Assembly: GCF_016808335.1 (NCBI RefSeq)
Contig: NC_053148.1
Location: 12,584,063 to 12,648,062, forward strand
DNA: 64,000 bases
Source: Panicum virgatum
Taxonomy: Eukaryota > Streptophyta > Magnoliopsida > Poales > Poaceae
Reading direction: 5' to 3'
Shown: piece by piece, positions 11,650-24,145 of the stretch
Layout: each line of letters begins with the position of its first letter
Position numbering within the stretch: position 1 is the stretch's first letter
The notes under the pieces: model-generated
What the model was told of the DNA's origin: nothing
Databases searched by the model: none
The model's input: only the letters and a program-made list of their open reading frames with translations
Made by a program: the position numbers and the translations under genes

Positions 11650-11804
11650 GACCGGGCGGAGTGCCGAGGGTGCTGCTGACTGTGGTCTTGTTCTGGTCAA
11701 GGGCCGTACAACGTTCGAGGGTCGTTGCACATGTTTGCCGAGGCTCCTGCAGAGGAGAAAGTACACAAGTTTGGCAGCATAGTTGCGGGAGCAGTAGCAG
11801 TCAT

Positions 11805-14800
11805 TGTGGCGGAACCACCCAAAACTACTGGGCCCGGGTGCACTGATCTTTGTTGCTAAGCAACTCTGACCCAAATTGGCACTCACCGGTAGTTCCTCGA
11901 GTGAAGCCTCGATAAAAGCCACGCTCTTCCAGGATCAGCAGACAACACTCACACGAAGGTGAGCCCAGAGATTACAACACAGAACATTTCATACATCTCA
12001 GAGTGATTGCAGTGGAAGAGAAATTTATTACAAACCAGGTTTAGAATAGTAAAGTACTACAGAGTTCCAAACTACACAAATTATTCAAGTGTCATAGTTC
12101 AGCGGAAGCATTAAAAGGTATCTAGCGAAATAACATGACGCATCGATAAAGCCCGTATGAAAGCGTCACTCAGCGGAAGGGTGGTCAGCACCAGCTGAAG
12201 GATCATCCCACTCAAAAGACCAGCCCAGAGGCAAGGTACACGGCCAAGCAAGACTTGCAAACAGATCTTCGAAGTTAGTACCTGAAAAACAGTGCCACAA
12301 GCAAGGTTGAGTATACTAATACTCAGCAAGACTGACCCGTCACCGGATATAACATAGTCCGATAACTAGACATGCAAGGTTTTTTGGTTGGTGGAGTTTG
12401 TTTTGCCAAAAACGCCACTAAATGTTGATCCTTATTTTCAGATTTTATTTAGTCATCTTCCAGTTGGATTAACCATTCTAAGTTTGCATCTAACTCTACT
12501 CAAACATGGTAGAGCAACCATTTAATCAACCAGCAGTATTATCATCATCATGTTCCACTTGTTACTCTGTGTGACCGAAAACATTAAGCAGTCTCATGCC
12601 GTGAGAGGCGGACGATTCTGAATCGGATTTCAACCTGGCCAGGGGAACCTAGACCACACGTATGGGAACCAAGTCACCCACACAACATTTCCCCTTTCTT
12701 TCCAGTCCGTGGATCCGGAACACCCTCCCCTACTACAGAGCCCGACGTCTCTGCACCCGTACGTCCGGACAAAAAATAAAACCTACTTCTACCAAGAGGG
12801 TGCGAGATCGTTCCACTCGCTGGTCCAATCAGGTACTTCAGCTTACCGATTACCATATTTCTCGGCATGTGGCTAGTACTTTCAAACGCTTAACGAAATG
12901 AGCCACACACCGCGACCTTAGCCATTTTGCCTACACCAGCGGGGTATCACAACTACACAACCCCGCCCGTTGTCCTTATATTTCAGCAGGAATTAAAGTC
13001 AGTAAAATTCATATATGCTCGCGAGAGGCAGGAAACCCCTCGACTTCTACCGTACCTAATTAGCATGGCAACTAGTCGATAAAAAGGTCCGGGTATCAAA
13101 CATAGGTACCTAGGGATCATGCACCTAAGGTTTTCGATCAACTCCTAGAAAACGTAAATGCGCAATAAAAATTATTACAACATATACAAATAGTAAGATG
13201 AATATAAAATGTAAAATAATGGGATTATGCACCGGGGCTTGCCTTCTTGGGCACTGTTCAAAAGTAGCCTTGGGCTCTTCCGAACATTAGTTCGGGTCTT
13301 GATTCAAGTCAGTATAATTAAGAGAGACACTCTCCAGAGTGGTATTATTCGCGGCACCAACTCGTAATCACCGTCGAGTAGATTTACCGTTTCTATATGC
13401 ATGCAGAAATGATATTGTTACAATATGATATAAATATATTTCTTTCCTTCACTATAAAGTTGTAGTCCAGAATAGCAAGTGTTTGTTGTGGTGGTCTTAG
13501 TTAACTTTATTTTCTGGGCAATCGTTTATAGAGTAGTTCTTAAATTCACTTTACTTCATAAAAGAACTGTGTGGTTTGGTTTTCATTTTTATCATTAAAA
13601 CATAGCATGCTTTCACTATTTCATAGCAACCAATTTACTCATGAGATAGTGATGAAAAATTAAAGTAACTCAAATCATATACTCTAGCATCTATGGTATA
13701 GTTTTCAGCATCTAATCATAAAGCAATTATCCATAATAAAGCATGTAAGTAGATTACTCGAGTTGCTTCACCTTTTTGCACAGAAAGTTTGACATGGGTT
13801 CTGGTGCTACAAATTTTATGGGAGCATCTACTCAGTACTGTAATTTTTCCAGATTTTATTCACTTATGTAGCTGAGGTAATAAAAAGAACAAAAACAACA
13901 AGCCATTAACTAAGATTAATTCTCCAGAGAGTTGTACTAGGTATATGATTTTCAAATTTTTACCAGAGCCTATTCATGAGCTAAACATACTCCAGAAAAA
14001 TTATCGGGCTTTATAACCACCAGATAAATTAGTTATGCATTTAACTTAACATGATTTAGCATAAATTTCTTAAGGTGCATTTAACCAGTACTACATATGA
14101 CCTTTTATTACAGGTAGAACATGCTCTAAACAAGATCATGTCCAAAAATCAAGATCAGTTATGGTGTAGATTACTCAGAACAAAAATAGTAAATCTAGCC
14201 CTAAGATGCTAAGCATGATTATTCACCAAAGCAAAACTCAGTAACTGCACCTCAAAATTTTTATACAGGAACAAAGAGCTAAAAAGAGACTTCAGAAATA
14301 AATATAGATTTTTCTGAGCATAAGAACTATATATGGAGAATTAAGTTGATTAAATAAGCATAAATCATGGTATATAGCAAATGAACTCTAATAAATCTGA
14401 AATTTATGGATTCACAAGATTTCAGTTACACATGTATGAAGTAAAAATTCCAGAGCAAGTTCATGTGCATATTTTCTAGTATTAAATCGAGAAAGCTAGC
14501 AACAGATTAGAGAATCTTGATTGTTCTAACATGATAACTGTTTTGGTTGGGTTTCATCTTTTTACTGTGATCTTAATATTCCATTAGTGATAACATGTCC
14601 AAAAATCAAGGTCATTTGCTGAGCAGAACTTCCTGAACATGCATAAGGTGGTTTTCTTATTATTTTCCCTAGATTAAAATAAAGGCAAAATATGAACATG
14701 TGAATGTAACAAAAGTTGTAGTTCTTGTTTCAAGGATTCCAAAACATTTTAGTTTGCATTTTTCTGATTTTTATACGATTTTCTAGGCATTTTTAAAGTT

Positions 14801-16259
14801 TGCTGTTTTGAGTTCATTTGTAACTTTTCATTTGGACCCCTGGAACTTTTGTTTCTTCTCCAGGGAGGTCCCTGGCGGAAGTCAGGAACAGAGGAGGGTA
14901 CGGGCGCGGCATTTCCCGGCGAGGGGTTGGCCGGCGGCGAGGGGTTTGTGGGGGTAAAAGAGAGAGGAGACCGAGGCGCACCTTATGGTGGTCTTGGATG
15001 GGTCGGGGGCGGCCGGGAGGTGGGTCGCCGGCGATGTACAGGGGCGGCGGCCATGGGAGCTCGGCTCCGGCGAGCTCGGGTGAGGTAGGGAAGGGGCGTT
15101 TGGGCTTGGGAGCATCAGCGTGCTGAGAGGAAACCATTCTGGGTCTCGGTTGGAGGCGAGGGATGGTGGATGGGGTTGTCCACGGAGCTCCGGCGAAGGC
15201 CGGCCATGGAGGCGCTGTACTGGGCGGACAGGGCTCGGGCGCGTGGAAGGAACTCGAGTTCTGCCTTTTATAGGCCCAGGGGGAGGGGGAGGGCGAGTCT
15301 GGGCTGGGCGAACTGGAGGCTAGCCGCCCGGGGAGGGGCGGCCAGAGGTGACCGGCGGCCTGCCGTGACGGGCTTGCGCAGGCGCGTGTCGAGCTCGGGG
15401 GGTCGCCAGCAGGGAGCGGTGCCACGCAAACCAGGGGCGCGAGAGCGGTTTTGGGCGGAGGCGCGACGCGTGGGGCGGCCAGGTGGCTTCGCCGGCGTAC
15501 GGCGCCGTCGTAGGCGAGGTGCAGGGAGACGGAGGTTAAAGAACCGGCCAGTGGCAATTTCGTAAATAAACCGAAGTTCCAAAATCAGTTTTGTAATTTC
15601 AAATTTTCTCCCTCTTCTTGGCTCCAAATGAAAAAGTGTTGAATACCACTTTTGCTCAGTTTTTCGAGATCTACAACTTTCGTGTTATGCACTTTTTCAT
15701 TAGAGCAATGGTTTGAGAGTTATTTAATTATTTCCAAAAACTGCCATTTAAGGTACTTATCATTTCATGTGAATTTTGGCACTTTTACTCCTAGGCTTCA
15801 ACTAGGTTTTTGTTGAACATGACATGGTGAATATGTAGATTCATTTTCCTATGCATAAGTGCATTGGTTTGAAAGTTATTTTTAATTTCCTTATTTCTAG
15901 AAATTGAACTCTTGTTTATTTAATTTGTTTGAATTAGTAGCTCTTCACAAATCCAAGAATGGTTCCAATAATCATTTCATGTGATGGTTTTCCAGTTTGA
16001 ATTTGATTTGCATAGAAAGTTTATTGATCATTATGAAAGGTGTATTTTATTACCTTATTACCACACATGTCAAGTTAAGTTTCAAAGTATACCAAATATT
16101 GTTTTTCAAGCATTGCACTCAAACACATGCACACATACATCTACACACAAGTTTGCAAAAACTATATATAGGATTCTTATTTAAGTTTTCTTAGTTCATT
16201 TGTGTGTGAAGTTATGTTAATTGCCTGGCTTTGGTTAGACTGACACCAGAGGTGTCACA
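11805..16259 (-). mobile_element. Solo LTR (4.46 kb), chromovirus-like
   Basis: The minus strand starts TGTGACACCTCTGGTGTCAG (complement of 16240-16259) and ends GGTTCCGCCACA (complement of 11805-11816). The 5-bp flanks are gtcat (11800-11804) and gccat (16260-16264), a target duplication with one mismatch. There is no primer site or coding domain, so this is a solo LTR. The right third is GC-rich with open frames on both strands (14814-15565), which I treat as non-coding. A minus-strand TATA (CTATAAAAGG) lies at about 15264-15273. The middle (13140-14880) is AT-rich. Length and termini resemble Tekay/Del-type LTRs. Confidence 0.8.
15264..15273 (-). promoter_or_regulatory. TATA box of the 4.46-kb solo LTR
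   Basis: TATAAAAGG context on the minus strand, in the GC-rich first quarter of the LTR. The other long solo LTR has the same motif at 29832-29841. Confidence 0.55.
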
Positions 16260-16950
16260 GCCATGTCCGCGCAGGGCTGGGAATGGTGGCACAATGGCCA
16301 GAGTTGGCGGACGGGACCCCGGTCATGTCTTCTGTGTGGCGTAGCTGCTGACGCCGTCTGACCTGCACCATGCTGCGGAGTGGTTGGTAATAAATGCGCC
16401 TGTCCGTTGAGCGGGTGGGTTACAATCCTAGTCCGTCGAGGGGGGCCTCGACCGAGGCGGAGTTTCCCCTCGAACCGAGGCCCCGCAGAGGACTTGGCCG
16501 AGGGTGGAACTCGCTTCTTCTCCAAGGGTTGCCTCCTACCCTCGGGCAAGGCGGAGATGAGACGCACTGCCGGGGACCTCGACGGGGAGGCCTTGGGCAA
16601 GGTGGAGATCGCTCCGCGGCCTGGGAGGCCTCGGCCAAGCCGTACTTCGGTGTTGGGTTGTGAGCTTGAGTGCGTATTGGACCTTTTGGAACCTGGAGAG
16701 GATTTGGGCGTCCAAGCATAGATGATGACACTGCACCCCGGGGGCCTGTGATCTGCAGGGGGTTGGCCGCGCAAGCATAGATGATGAAACTGCGCCGCAT
16801 GGAGCCTTTGGATTAGTTGCTTGATTGTGTTTAGCGTTTTTTAGGGCATTTTAATACCTAGGTTAGGGTGCCCCAGATTATGATACCCGACATATTTCAT
16901 TTATTAACTTTTATCTTCTTAGGAACATATTAGGTGCAAACCAATTTTTT

Positions 16951-17153
16951 CGTACAAACCGTGCAAATTTTAAATTAGGTCATCGGATCAACATCCAAGA
17001 GGCAGCGCAGGGGGAGTGGGAGGGCGGATTTGCAAAAGTGTGATCATAGGCGGCTGGTTAATTATAAAATTACCCAATCCCCCCGTGTCGATGTTGATCT
17101 AGTGGCCCAGATTGAAGTCTGCACGATTTGCGCGAAGAGGTTTGTTTGATATG
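16951..17153. repeat. Foldback MITE, family 1 copy
   Basis: The ends are inverted repeats: TCATCGGATCAACATC on the left and GATGTTGATCTAGTGGCC on the right. A related copy with the same end motifs is at 36981-37183. It is about 200 bp with no coding capacity. The superfamily is uncertain; the long inverted repeats suggest a Mutator-like MITE. Confidence 0.65.
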
Positions 17154-18039
17154 TTCCCTATCTTCTTAGATAACATGGCACTCTTAAAAAATGCAAAATG
17201 AAACTCTCCACTAGGAATAGCCTGAATCAACTTCAACCTCTTTTAGGCTTTTACTAGAATCAACGCGACGCGTTGCCGCGTCTGGGACTTTGTCGGGCCA
17301 GTGCGAATACCGTGAACCAATTTATGTATCCATTGGTGGAATACCGTGTACCATTGGTGGAATTGCTTAGATACGCAGGAGTTTGATGGGAAAATGAAGA
17401 TATCTGAACTTACTGTTCTTATTTTAAACCTTCGGTTGACAAATGATTGGTTTAATTTGAAGAGAGATTAAATAGTATGATGCAGGAATTACTCGTAGCT
17501 GAGGAATATATTTGCTATCATGTATAATGCATGCGCTTAAGAGCTTAGTGGAACGAAAAATGGTGTCGAAGAAAGTATCATGCAGGAAGTAAGCGTTGGA
17601 GGTAAACAGTAGTCTGACGAAACTGAAGGAGTACTCTGAAAAAACTAACGAAATGCCAATGCTACTTGCAAGGGAAGTTGGATTCATTTCCGCTCAATAG
17701 TTTAATAGACATGTCAATGGTCATGCTGCGCGACGAATCCTGAGTACAGAATGATGGCAGCAATCCACCAGACCACGAGCGAAAGCTTCAGCTCATTGAT
17801 TTGGTAGAGAAGCCTAATCTGTACCACGTACCATATTAGGAAACCGAACCCATAAAGCAAGCATGAGTAGTAAGTATATTTGTGTTATGGAGGTTGAGCA
17901 AGCAAGATATGAAATGTGTACTTCAGGTCAGCTACACTTTTGCTATAAAATTTTTCTATCTTTTAGAAGTATAGATGTTCGAGTGACATAAGTGCTCGTT
18001 CCATGAGCTGCTGGAACGCACATGGGAAGAAGCACAACA
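17154..18039. other. No gene recognised
   Basis: AT-rich DNA. The open frame on the minus strand at 17424-17687 has no recognisable domain or coding bias. A short direct repeat (gaataccgtgaacc / gaataccgtgtacc) lies near 17303-17350. Confidence 0.5.
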
Positions 18040-18250
18040 GTGGATTGAAGCCGGCGCGAGTCGTCTTGGTTGTTTAAAGCGTGAGTAGTCGCGAACTGTA
18101 TGTCCAAGATAGCCAGGTCTGTTCTAGTCTTGGGAGCGGGGTGTGCCCCAATTTGTTAGCGTGAGCTTGGCTCCGCTGTTGTACTAAAACAATTCTATTT
18201 CCTTTCTTAATACAAAGATACGCAGCTCTCCTGCGTATTTGAGAAAACAA
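18040..18250 (+). mobile_element. 3' end of a truncated LINE
   Basis: The segment ends with cagctctcctgcgtatttgagaaaa (about 18220-18246), the familiar grass LINE 3' terminus, after a stretch resembling a LINE 3' UTR (gtgccccaatttgttagc). No ORF remains. This looks like a 5'-truncated retroposed copy. Confidence 0.6.
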
Positions 18251-19277
18251 TACAGATGTATAATCGTTTGCTGAACTTGTAATTCTTGAATCATTCTGAG
18301 GTGTGTTCATCATTTTCTGGTAGTTCTATTTGTGTTGAATCGTTCAGAGGCGTGTTGAAATTCTTTTAGCGGTACACAGGGAGCTGCTTCATGGTCAAAA
18401 CCTTTTGCAATTTCTGAATACTACAGCAGGCCGTGGCAGCTATGTACCTTGACTGGAGCGCAACTGGTGATTTACATTGAACAATATTACCTAATGGTAT
18501 GCAAAGATGTGCCCTGCCTGAAGTGCCCATATACATCGGAGATATGTGAAACTGCAGCATCTTGACAGGTAGTCTCCAATCTAGTGTACAAGCATGAAGA
18601 ATTTCATTGCTCTGCCATGCCAGTTTAATTTATCGGCTTTCATCTTTAAGCACAGATATTGGCAAAGTGGCAAACATCTTTTTTTAAGAATAAAATGGCA
18701 AACATCTTGATTGAGAACATCATCTGAATTTTTGTAGCGATCACAAGCCCCACTTTAACCAAGGCATGCGAATGTATCTCATTGCTGTTTGGTAACTTTG
18801 GTTTGTGTCATGATATGATAAAATGGCCCTTCAAACCAAACAGGATGTAAATGTGGCACTGAGCTCAGAGCAACTTGCATACAGGTTAACCATCTTTGAT
18901 ATCCACCAGCAATCATAATAGTGGCATGTAAGCAAATTGAAAACTTGCAAATTGATGCTATTATATGAGCACTCTGGACCCTGTGGTTTATTCTAAAATT
19001 TGTAAAGACAAAATTCGATTGTTTCCATTTTCAGATGTTATGATAGGTCTTCACCTTCGTCAGCCTCAAACATTGGTTTTGACAACTTTTCTTATACAAT
19101 CAACCCAGGTAACAGAATGAATTTGCAAGGTTACATCAGTTCAATATTTTCTCGATCAGCTTTTTCTTTGGGCTTTACCTTTATGTTGATCTATGGTATT
19201 CGGAAATGTTGGCAGCCAACAATCAAAGAAAAGGCAAGTGCTAGAGGCTAGAGCAGACGCATCCTGGCAAGGCTGAG
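18251..19277. other. No gene recognised
   Basis: AT-rich sequence without a supportable ORF or domain. Short open frames such as 18366-18560 on the minus strand look random. Confidence 0.5.
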
Positions 19278-19285
19278 GGGATAAC

Positions 19286-19525
19286 TAGTGATGTAAATGG
19301 TACGAATATTTTCCAACCGTATTCGAATTCGATTTGGTTTGTAAGGGTTTTTATCCGTTCGTATCCGATTCTAGATATTCAATATCCGTAACCAATCCAT
19401 ATCCGGAAACTAAAAGTTATATTTTTATGATGTCAATATCCATTACAATCTTATCCGTCAAAAACTAACACTAACAAATACAATATCAACAATATCCGTT
19501 CGTATTCAATCCGTTTAAATCCCTA
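19286..19525. mobile_element. hAT-type MITE (240 bp)
   Basis: The terminal inverted repeats TAGTGATGTAAATGG and (reverse complement of the right end) TAGGGATTTAAACGG are flanked by a perfect 8-bp target duplication gggataac (19278-19285 and 19526-19533). The 8-bp duplication and TA-starting ends are hAT characters. The inside is rich in ATCCG/ATCCGT motifs and non-coding. It needs an external hAT transposase. Confidence 0.9.
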
Positions 19526-19559
19526 GGGATAACTGATAAGTGTCGCCACGTGCGGTGCA

Positions 19560-20552
19560 AATCAGGGACGGCAAGCTGAATAGAGATGTCTCATCCTCTA
19601 TTTCAAATATTGAAAAGGGAGGAAGCTAAAACTCCAAAACAAGGTTAAAATGTTTGCCTAGAGAATGGCTCACAATAGCTTGCCAGTGCGCCAAAATATT
19701 GCAAGGAAAGGGGTCAAAATTGATATTGTGTGCCCAATGTGCAATTGCCTAGATGAGAACTGTGGCCACCTTTTTTTCAAGTGCAAAAGAGTTAAGCAAT
19801 GTTGGCGCCAAATGAACCTTGAGAATGTAAGAGTGATGCTAGAGCAGTGCAGGAAGGGAACTGAAGTAATGAGCACCATAGTCAACCTGGAGCAGAAATT
19901 GCAGGATAGGATTGGCAACGGTGGTTGGCAAGAAACAAAGCTAATGAAGGGCAAAAAATGGCCAGTGTATTAGAAGTTTGTAGTAACACAACGTTCCATT
20001 AGTTGGAGTGGGAGAAGCTCCAGCAATTGCCCACACAAATCTCCCAAAGATGCAATGTAAAGTGGAAACCACCAGCGCCTAAATTCTTCAAGATCAACAG
20101 GAGGCTGGGGTTGTGTAATAAGAAACAGTAGAGGAGATGTTTTTGAAGTGGGGTTTGGAAAGCTGCAAAGGCTTTCAAGTCCACTGCATGTAGTAACAGT
20201 AGGAGCGCTGCGCAGTGTGGAGCATGCTGTCCAATTGGGAATGACTCATATTGTTTTGGAGATAGATGCAGCAATTCTTGGTGAAGCACTTATATCATCT
20301 GCTTGGGACAGGAGTCCGTATGGGGCTTTGTTCAAGCAAATCCGAGATTTGTTGTTCAGAAATTACATGCTCTACCTAAATCTATAATCTCCATTTGCAG
20401 ACAGTTTGGCTGCCTATGGTGCTAGTTTGGTGACGGATGCCTCAAATATATTCATGGACCATGTACCAGAATTTGTTTGTAATTCCGCTGGTCTCCGGTG
20501 ACAAACCTAGAGCTCACGTTTAATAGAATGTTTTTTCCACTCTAAAAAAAAC
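19560..20552 (+). pseudogene. LINE ORF2 3' remnant: zinc-binding RT domain and RNase H
   Basis: Plus-strand peptides: NSLPVRQNIARKGVKIDIVC with CPMCNCLDENCGHLFFKCKR, the zf-RVT motif (C..C..H..C) at the end of LINE reverse transcriptases. Next come EHAVQLGMTHIVLEIDA and DSLAAYGASLVTDASN, typical of the plant-type RNase H found in grass LINEs. The pieces lie in different frames with stops. A short A-rich tail (aaaaaaaac) ends at about 20552. The copy is 5' truncated and dead. Confidence 0.75.
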
Positions 20553-21077
20553 GGCCGTTGTCGCGGGTTCCGTGAACTTTACTAGGGCTAGACCGGCGGT
20601 TAGGTAGCTGTATGCAAGGGGCACCGCGCAGTGCTACGGTGGAGGCCGACCTCCCAGCCTCGCAACCGTGTGGGAGCTGCGCTCTGAAGCCGGCCTGCCG
20701 GTGAGGTAGGCTAGCGCCATCCCTAAATGGTCCCACGGCCGGAGGTCGAGGTCGCCCATCGCCGGCGAGCCTTCTCCACGAGCTCCACACTCTGCCCTCC
20801 ATATCCAGTGTTGAACAACTGATTTGCTAGGCAGAGGAAAACCACGACGAGGAGCATGGGTGGGGAAGGGGTATATGCAGTGGCAATGGTGGAGGGAGGA
20901 GGCGAAGCGCACTTGGGGGAGAGAAATCAGAAGCGTTTTTGCCTCTCTGGTCCACGTCTCTTGAAGCCGGTGCCGCGACCCGAGCTATTCCACAATCAGC
21001 CTTCCACGTATGATCGCGTTTCAAGGCGACATGGTCCAATGTCAGCTTGGGGAATAACTCAACTTTCGGTTCTTAAA
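20553..21077. other. GC-rich stretch without a recognised gene
   Basis: Overlapping open frames occur on both strands (for example minus 20912-20634), but none shows a known motif. It could be a degraded gene fragment or the pre-insertion site of the LINE that begins at 21096. Confidence 0.4.
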
Positions 21078-21093
21078 GATACGTTAAGTAGGG

Positions 21094-24000
21094 ATGAGCG
21101 CTCCTGACGCTCCCGGCGCTGTCGCAGGCGGCACACCCTGCGCCGCCGGTGAGACGCCCGGCGATCCCTTCTCCCTGCCCTACCCTCACATCTTCTCCTC
21201 CCATGCACCTCTCCTACCCACCCCAGCCACCCTCACCCCCTGCTTCATCCCCCTCGGAGCGACCGTTCCGCTCCCTCGCCGTTCCAGGCATCGTGGAGGT
21301 CACCGACGACGCTCCTCCACGGGGCCAGCCCAGAGCGGCTGTGCCGCTGCCGTCGCCCATCACCAACAACCAACCTGGCCGGGTGCTTCTGCTTCCATGT
21401 GCGGAAACCGCGCCGGCTTTCACTCAGATTTCCACGTGCAGTCGAAACTGGTGCCCCGACCCGCCAGCTCTCTGCACCCAGGTGTGTCCTTCTGTGAACT
21501 TGTTCTTCGGCATTTCCATATGCTCATTGTTCCGGCTCCCGTGGGATCCCCCACGCTTCCTGGGGATACTTTCTGGATCCGTGCAGACACGGACTCCTCC
21601 CCCCTTCTTCTGTGCAAGTTCAGAACGCGCTCAACTTCTCCTTCTCCAGGCCGTTTCGCCGTGAGTCATATTGCCGGAGATGTCTTTTCAGCCCGGGCTG
21701 TCAACAAAAACTTGGCCTCATTTATTGTCTCCCGTGGCTTCTGCTGCGTGGGTGATGTTTCCCTCCTTCTCTTCCCCTCCTTGGACTCCACCATGGCCGC
21801 AAGCAAGAACAAGTTCCTTGGGTGTGAGGCTGACGTCACTTGCGAAATTCAAAAACCGGCTGCCGCTGATGACCCCCCCGGCTTTCAAAAGCCTCGGCCG
21901 GGAGAATGGGCCTCAGCAGGGGCAGACTTTAGCGGGTCGGTGTCGACCCACCAGGCCTGCGAATGGCCAGCGGCCGCCCGCATTCACTCCCCTACCTGCC
22001 CGCCGCCTGCTCTGTCGTTCGCCGCCATTGATGCGGTTGCCGGCCCCCACGCGATCCCGGAAGTCCGCTCCGCTCCCGATCGCTCCTCCCTCGGGACTCC
22101 CTACTCCCCTGCTACGCATTCAACCCCCGGAGTGGAGACGTCACCTCGCGCCTCGATCGGAAATCCCCCTCCCGCCGCTCCTGCCACTTCCGCAGCGCCC
22201 GGGCGGATGTCACTCGCCGCACGACCTCATCGCCTCGTCGGAGCTGTGCGGCCATACCTCCTTGCCTTGCTCTCCTCCGCGCCGGCGCCTATAAAAACCG
22301 CGGATGGCCGGAGGTTTCGACGTGCTCGCTGGCTTCCCTCGCCACACACTCAGTGCTTTCGGTGCCTTGCTACCGACCACCTCGTCGAGGCGTGCCGGGA
22401 CCCGGTCAGGTGCCGCCAGTGTCTCCGCTACGGCCACCGCAGCTCGACGTGCTCGATGGCCGGCCCGGCCTCCCTCTGGGCACGGGTCGCGAGGAGGGCT
22501 GCGCTCTCCTCCAGCGACGACTCGCCATCGCCGCCCCACCCTAGAGCGCCTGCGCCCCCCGATGCGTTCCCGCTTGGGGGTGCGTCGGTTCGGCGGTCTC
22601 TGACGCTCGACAGGCAGTCAGCGAGCCCGGGCATCCTCCATCCTTCTCCAGCCACCCACTCCCGCTCCCGCTCTCCTGGCGCTTGCCGGGAACACCGTCA
22701 CGTTCCCACCGTCCGGTTTGCAGATGTCCCCCTTTCTCCTGCCGCCGAATCCGTTCCCCTCCCCCACGCCCATGGTTGGCGTTCCGCCACCCCTTTCCCC
22801 TCCACTCATGCTGCTCCACCAGGTGACACTGCCCTTGTCGGAGGCGACTTTGCTGAGGTCCACATGCCCCATGTGGACATGGAGCCCTGCCGGCGCCTTG
22901 CCTACACTTTCATCGAGCCTGAGTGCGCTGACCCAGGGCTCTTCATCCGCACTGCCCTGGAACAGCGTGGCGGCGACCCTCCCATCCGGCTGGCTGCCTC
23001 CTCCTATGGCTCCATGATGGTGGTCTTCCGCCACCCCTTCTTCAGAGAGGAGGCGCTGCGGCGTGGCCTCCGGCGGGCGCGTCCTCCGCCTGGTCCCGCA
23101 CGAGGAGGCGGACTTCTGCTTTGTCTACCGGTACCGCCGCCTAGCGGTGCTCGCCGCGACAAACTTCCCCCCGGAGCACTGGACCAAGGCACGCATCATG
23201 CGTGCTTTTCAGGTCTACGGGCACGTGTGCTGCGTCGACAAGGAGTGCATCAAGAAGGTGGGCGACCGCCCGTCTGGCAACGACTGCGGCGCGGACATCG
23301 CGGACTACTCCATCGTCTGGGTGCTTGTCCTCCTTGATGACGATCGCCTCGTCAAGCCATTTCTGGTCGTCCGGAATCTTGGTGGCGGCCTCGCGGGCAT
23401 CGCTAAGGTGCGCGTCGTCCGCTTCTGGTCGCACCCCGATGGAGCCCCTCTCCCCAACGAGGACTGCTTCTCCGACTGGGGGGACGACGACGTCGTGCCC
23501 TCCCCCGAGCAAGCGCGCTCCGCGCGTTTCGACCCGCTCAGGAACCGGTCTACTGGGCTACGGGGTGGCGGTGGGCCGCCGCATTCTGGTGCTACTGGGC
23601 CGCCCCCCGGCCTGTTGGCAGGTCCCGTGCACTTGGGCCGCAGCTCTACCCTTCGGTGCCACTCTAGACTTTTGTGGCTGGCGCCCTCTCTATGCTCGGC
23701 CGCGCCCTGTCGCTGGCTAGGCTCCCACGGATCGTGATCCGGGAGCTCCCGGTGCCTGCTCGCACGCCGACTCCTCCGCCTCCTGCCCTGCCGGCTGGTG
23801 CACCCGCTGGCGGGACTGACCTCGTTCGTCGCGCCCCCTCCACCACTCCATCCCTCGATGACCTGCTGGCGGAGGAGGAGCACGAGGTCAGTGTTCGTCA
23901 CCGCCGTGCTCGCCGCCAAGGAGGACCCGCTCTACGTTGACGCCACTTCCAAGGCAACTCGCGTCAAGGCGGCCAAACTGGATCTTGCGCGTGCCTCCAC

Positions 24001-24145
24001 ACGCATGCGGGAGGCGCTCGCTCAGTCTGGGGTCCTCGAGCACCCTCCGCCTCGCCGCATCTCCTCCAACAAGCTGTGCTGCGTCGGGCGTGTGTGCGGC
24101 CTCCCTGACCTCTCCGACGACGACGAGGTGGCCGAGGTGGTCTGA
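21094..24145 (+). pseudogene. LINE ORF1 (RNA-binding, two CCHC knuckles)
   Basis: It is open from 21094 to 23337 in one frame, then continues in another frame from about 23063 (LVPHEEADFCFVYRYRRLAV) to a stop at 24145, so a frameshift lies near 23050. Two zinc knuckles of the form C-x2-C-x4-H-x4-C are seen at 22354-22452 (CFRCLATDHLVEAC and CRQCLRYGHRSSTC). In this LINE group ORF1 binds element RNA and forms the ribonucleoprotein used in retrotransposition. Ser/Pro-rich linkers surround the knuckles. The ATG at 21094 overlaps the target duplication, so it may not be the ancestral start. Confidence 0.75.

Larger units (their letters stand above)
1..16892 (-). mobile_element. Ty3/gypsy retrotransposon, Tat-like lineage, partial and nested
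   Basis: On the minus strand the order is LTR (11024-16892), a primer-site-like TTGGCACGCCAGGTGGGGGC (10998-11017), gag, protease, RT, RNase H and integrase, followed by a non-pol region that reaches the left window edge. The long downstream region with a plus-strand ORF is what is known for Tat-lineage elements such as Grande and Retand. The LTR begins TGTCGGGTATC on the minus strand, typical of this group. The 3' LTR is outside the window, so the outer target duplication cannot be checked. Every coding domain has stops or frame breaks, so the copy is not autonomous. Two later insertions lie in it: a TRIM at 467-1300 and a solo LTR at 11805-16259. Confidence 0.85.
11024..16892 (-). repeat. 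5' LTR of the Tat-like element, split by a solo LTR
   Basis: On the minus strand the LTR runs from TGTCGGGTATC (complement of 16882-16892) to CCGGACA (complement of 11024-11030). Without the insertion at 11805-16259 and its duplication it is about 1.4 kb. A TATA box (CTATAAAAGG on the minus strand) lies at 11361-11370, so transcription would run leftward into gag. Confidence 0.8.

Noticed and set aside
14814..15565. Long open frames on both strands (247 and 131 codons)
   Set aside because: They lie in the GC-rich part of a solo LTR, overlap on both strands and contain only Pro/Arg/Ala-rich sequence without a domain. GC-rich DNA has few stop codons by chance.
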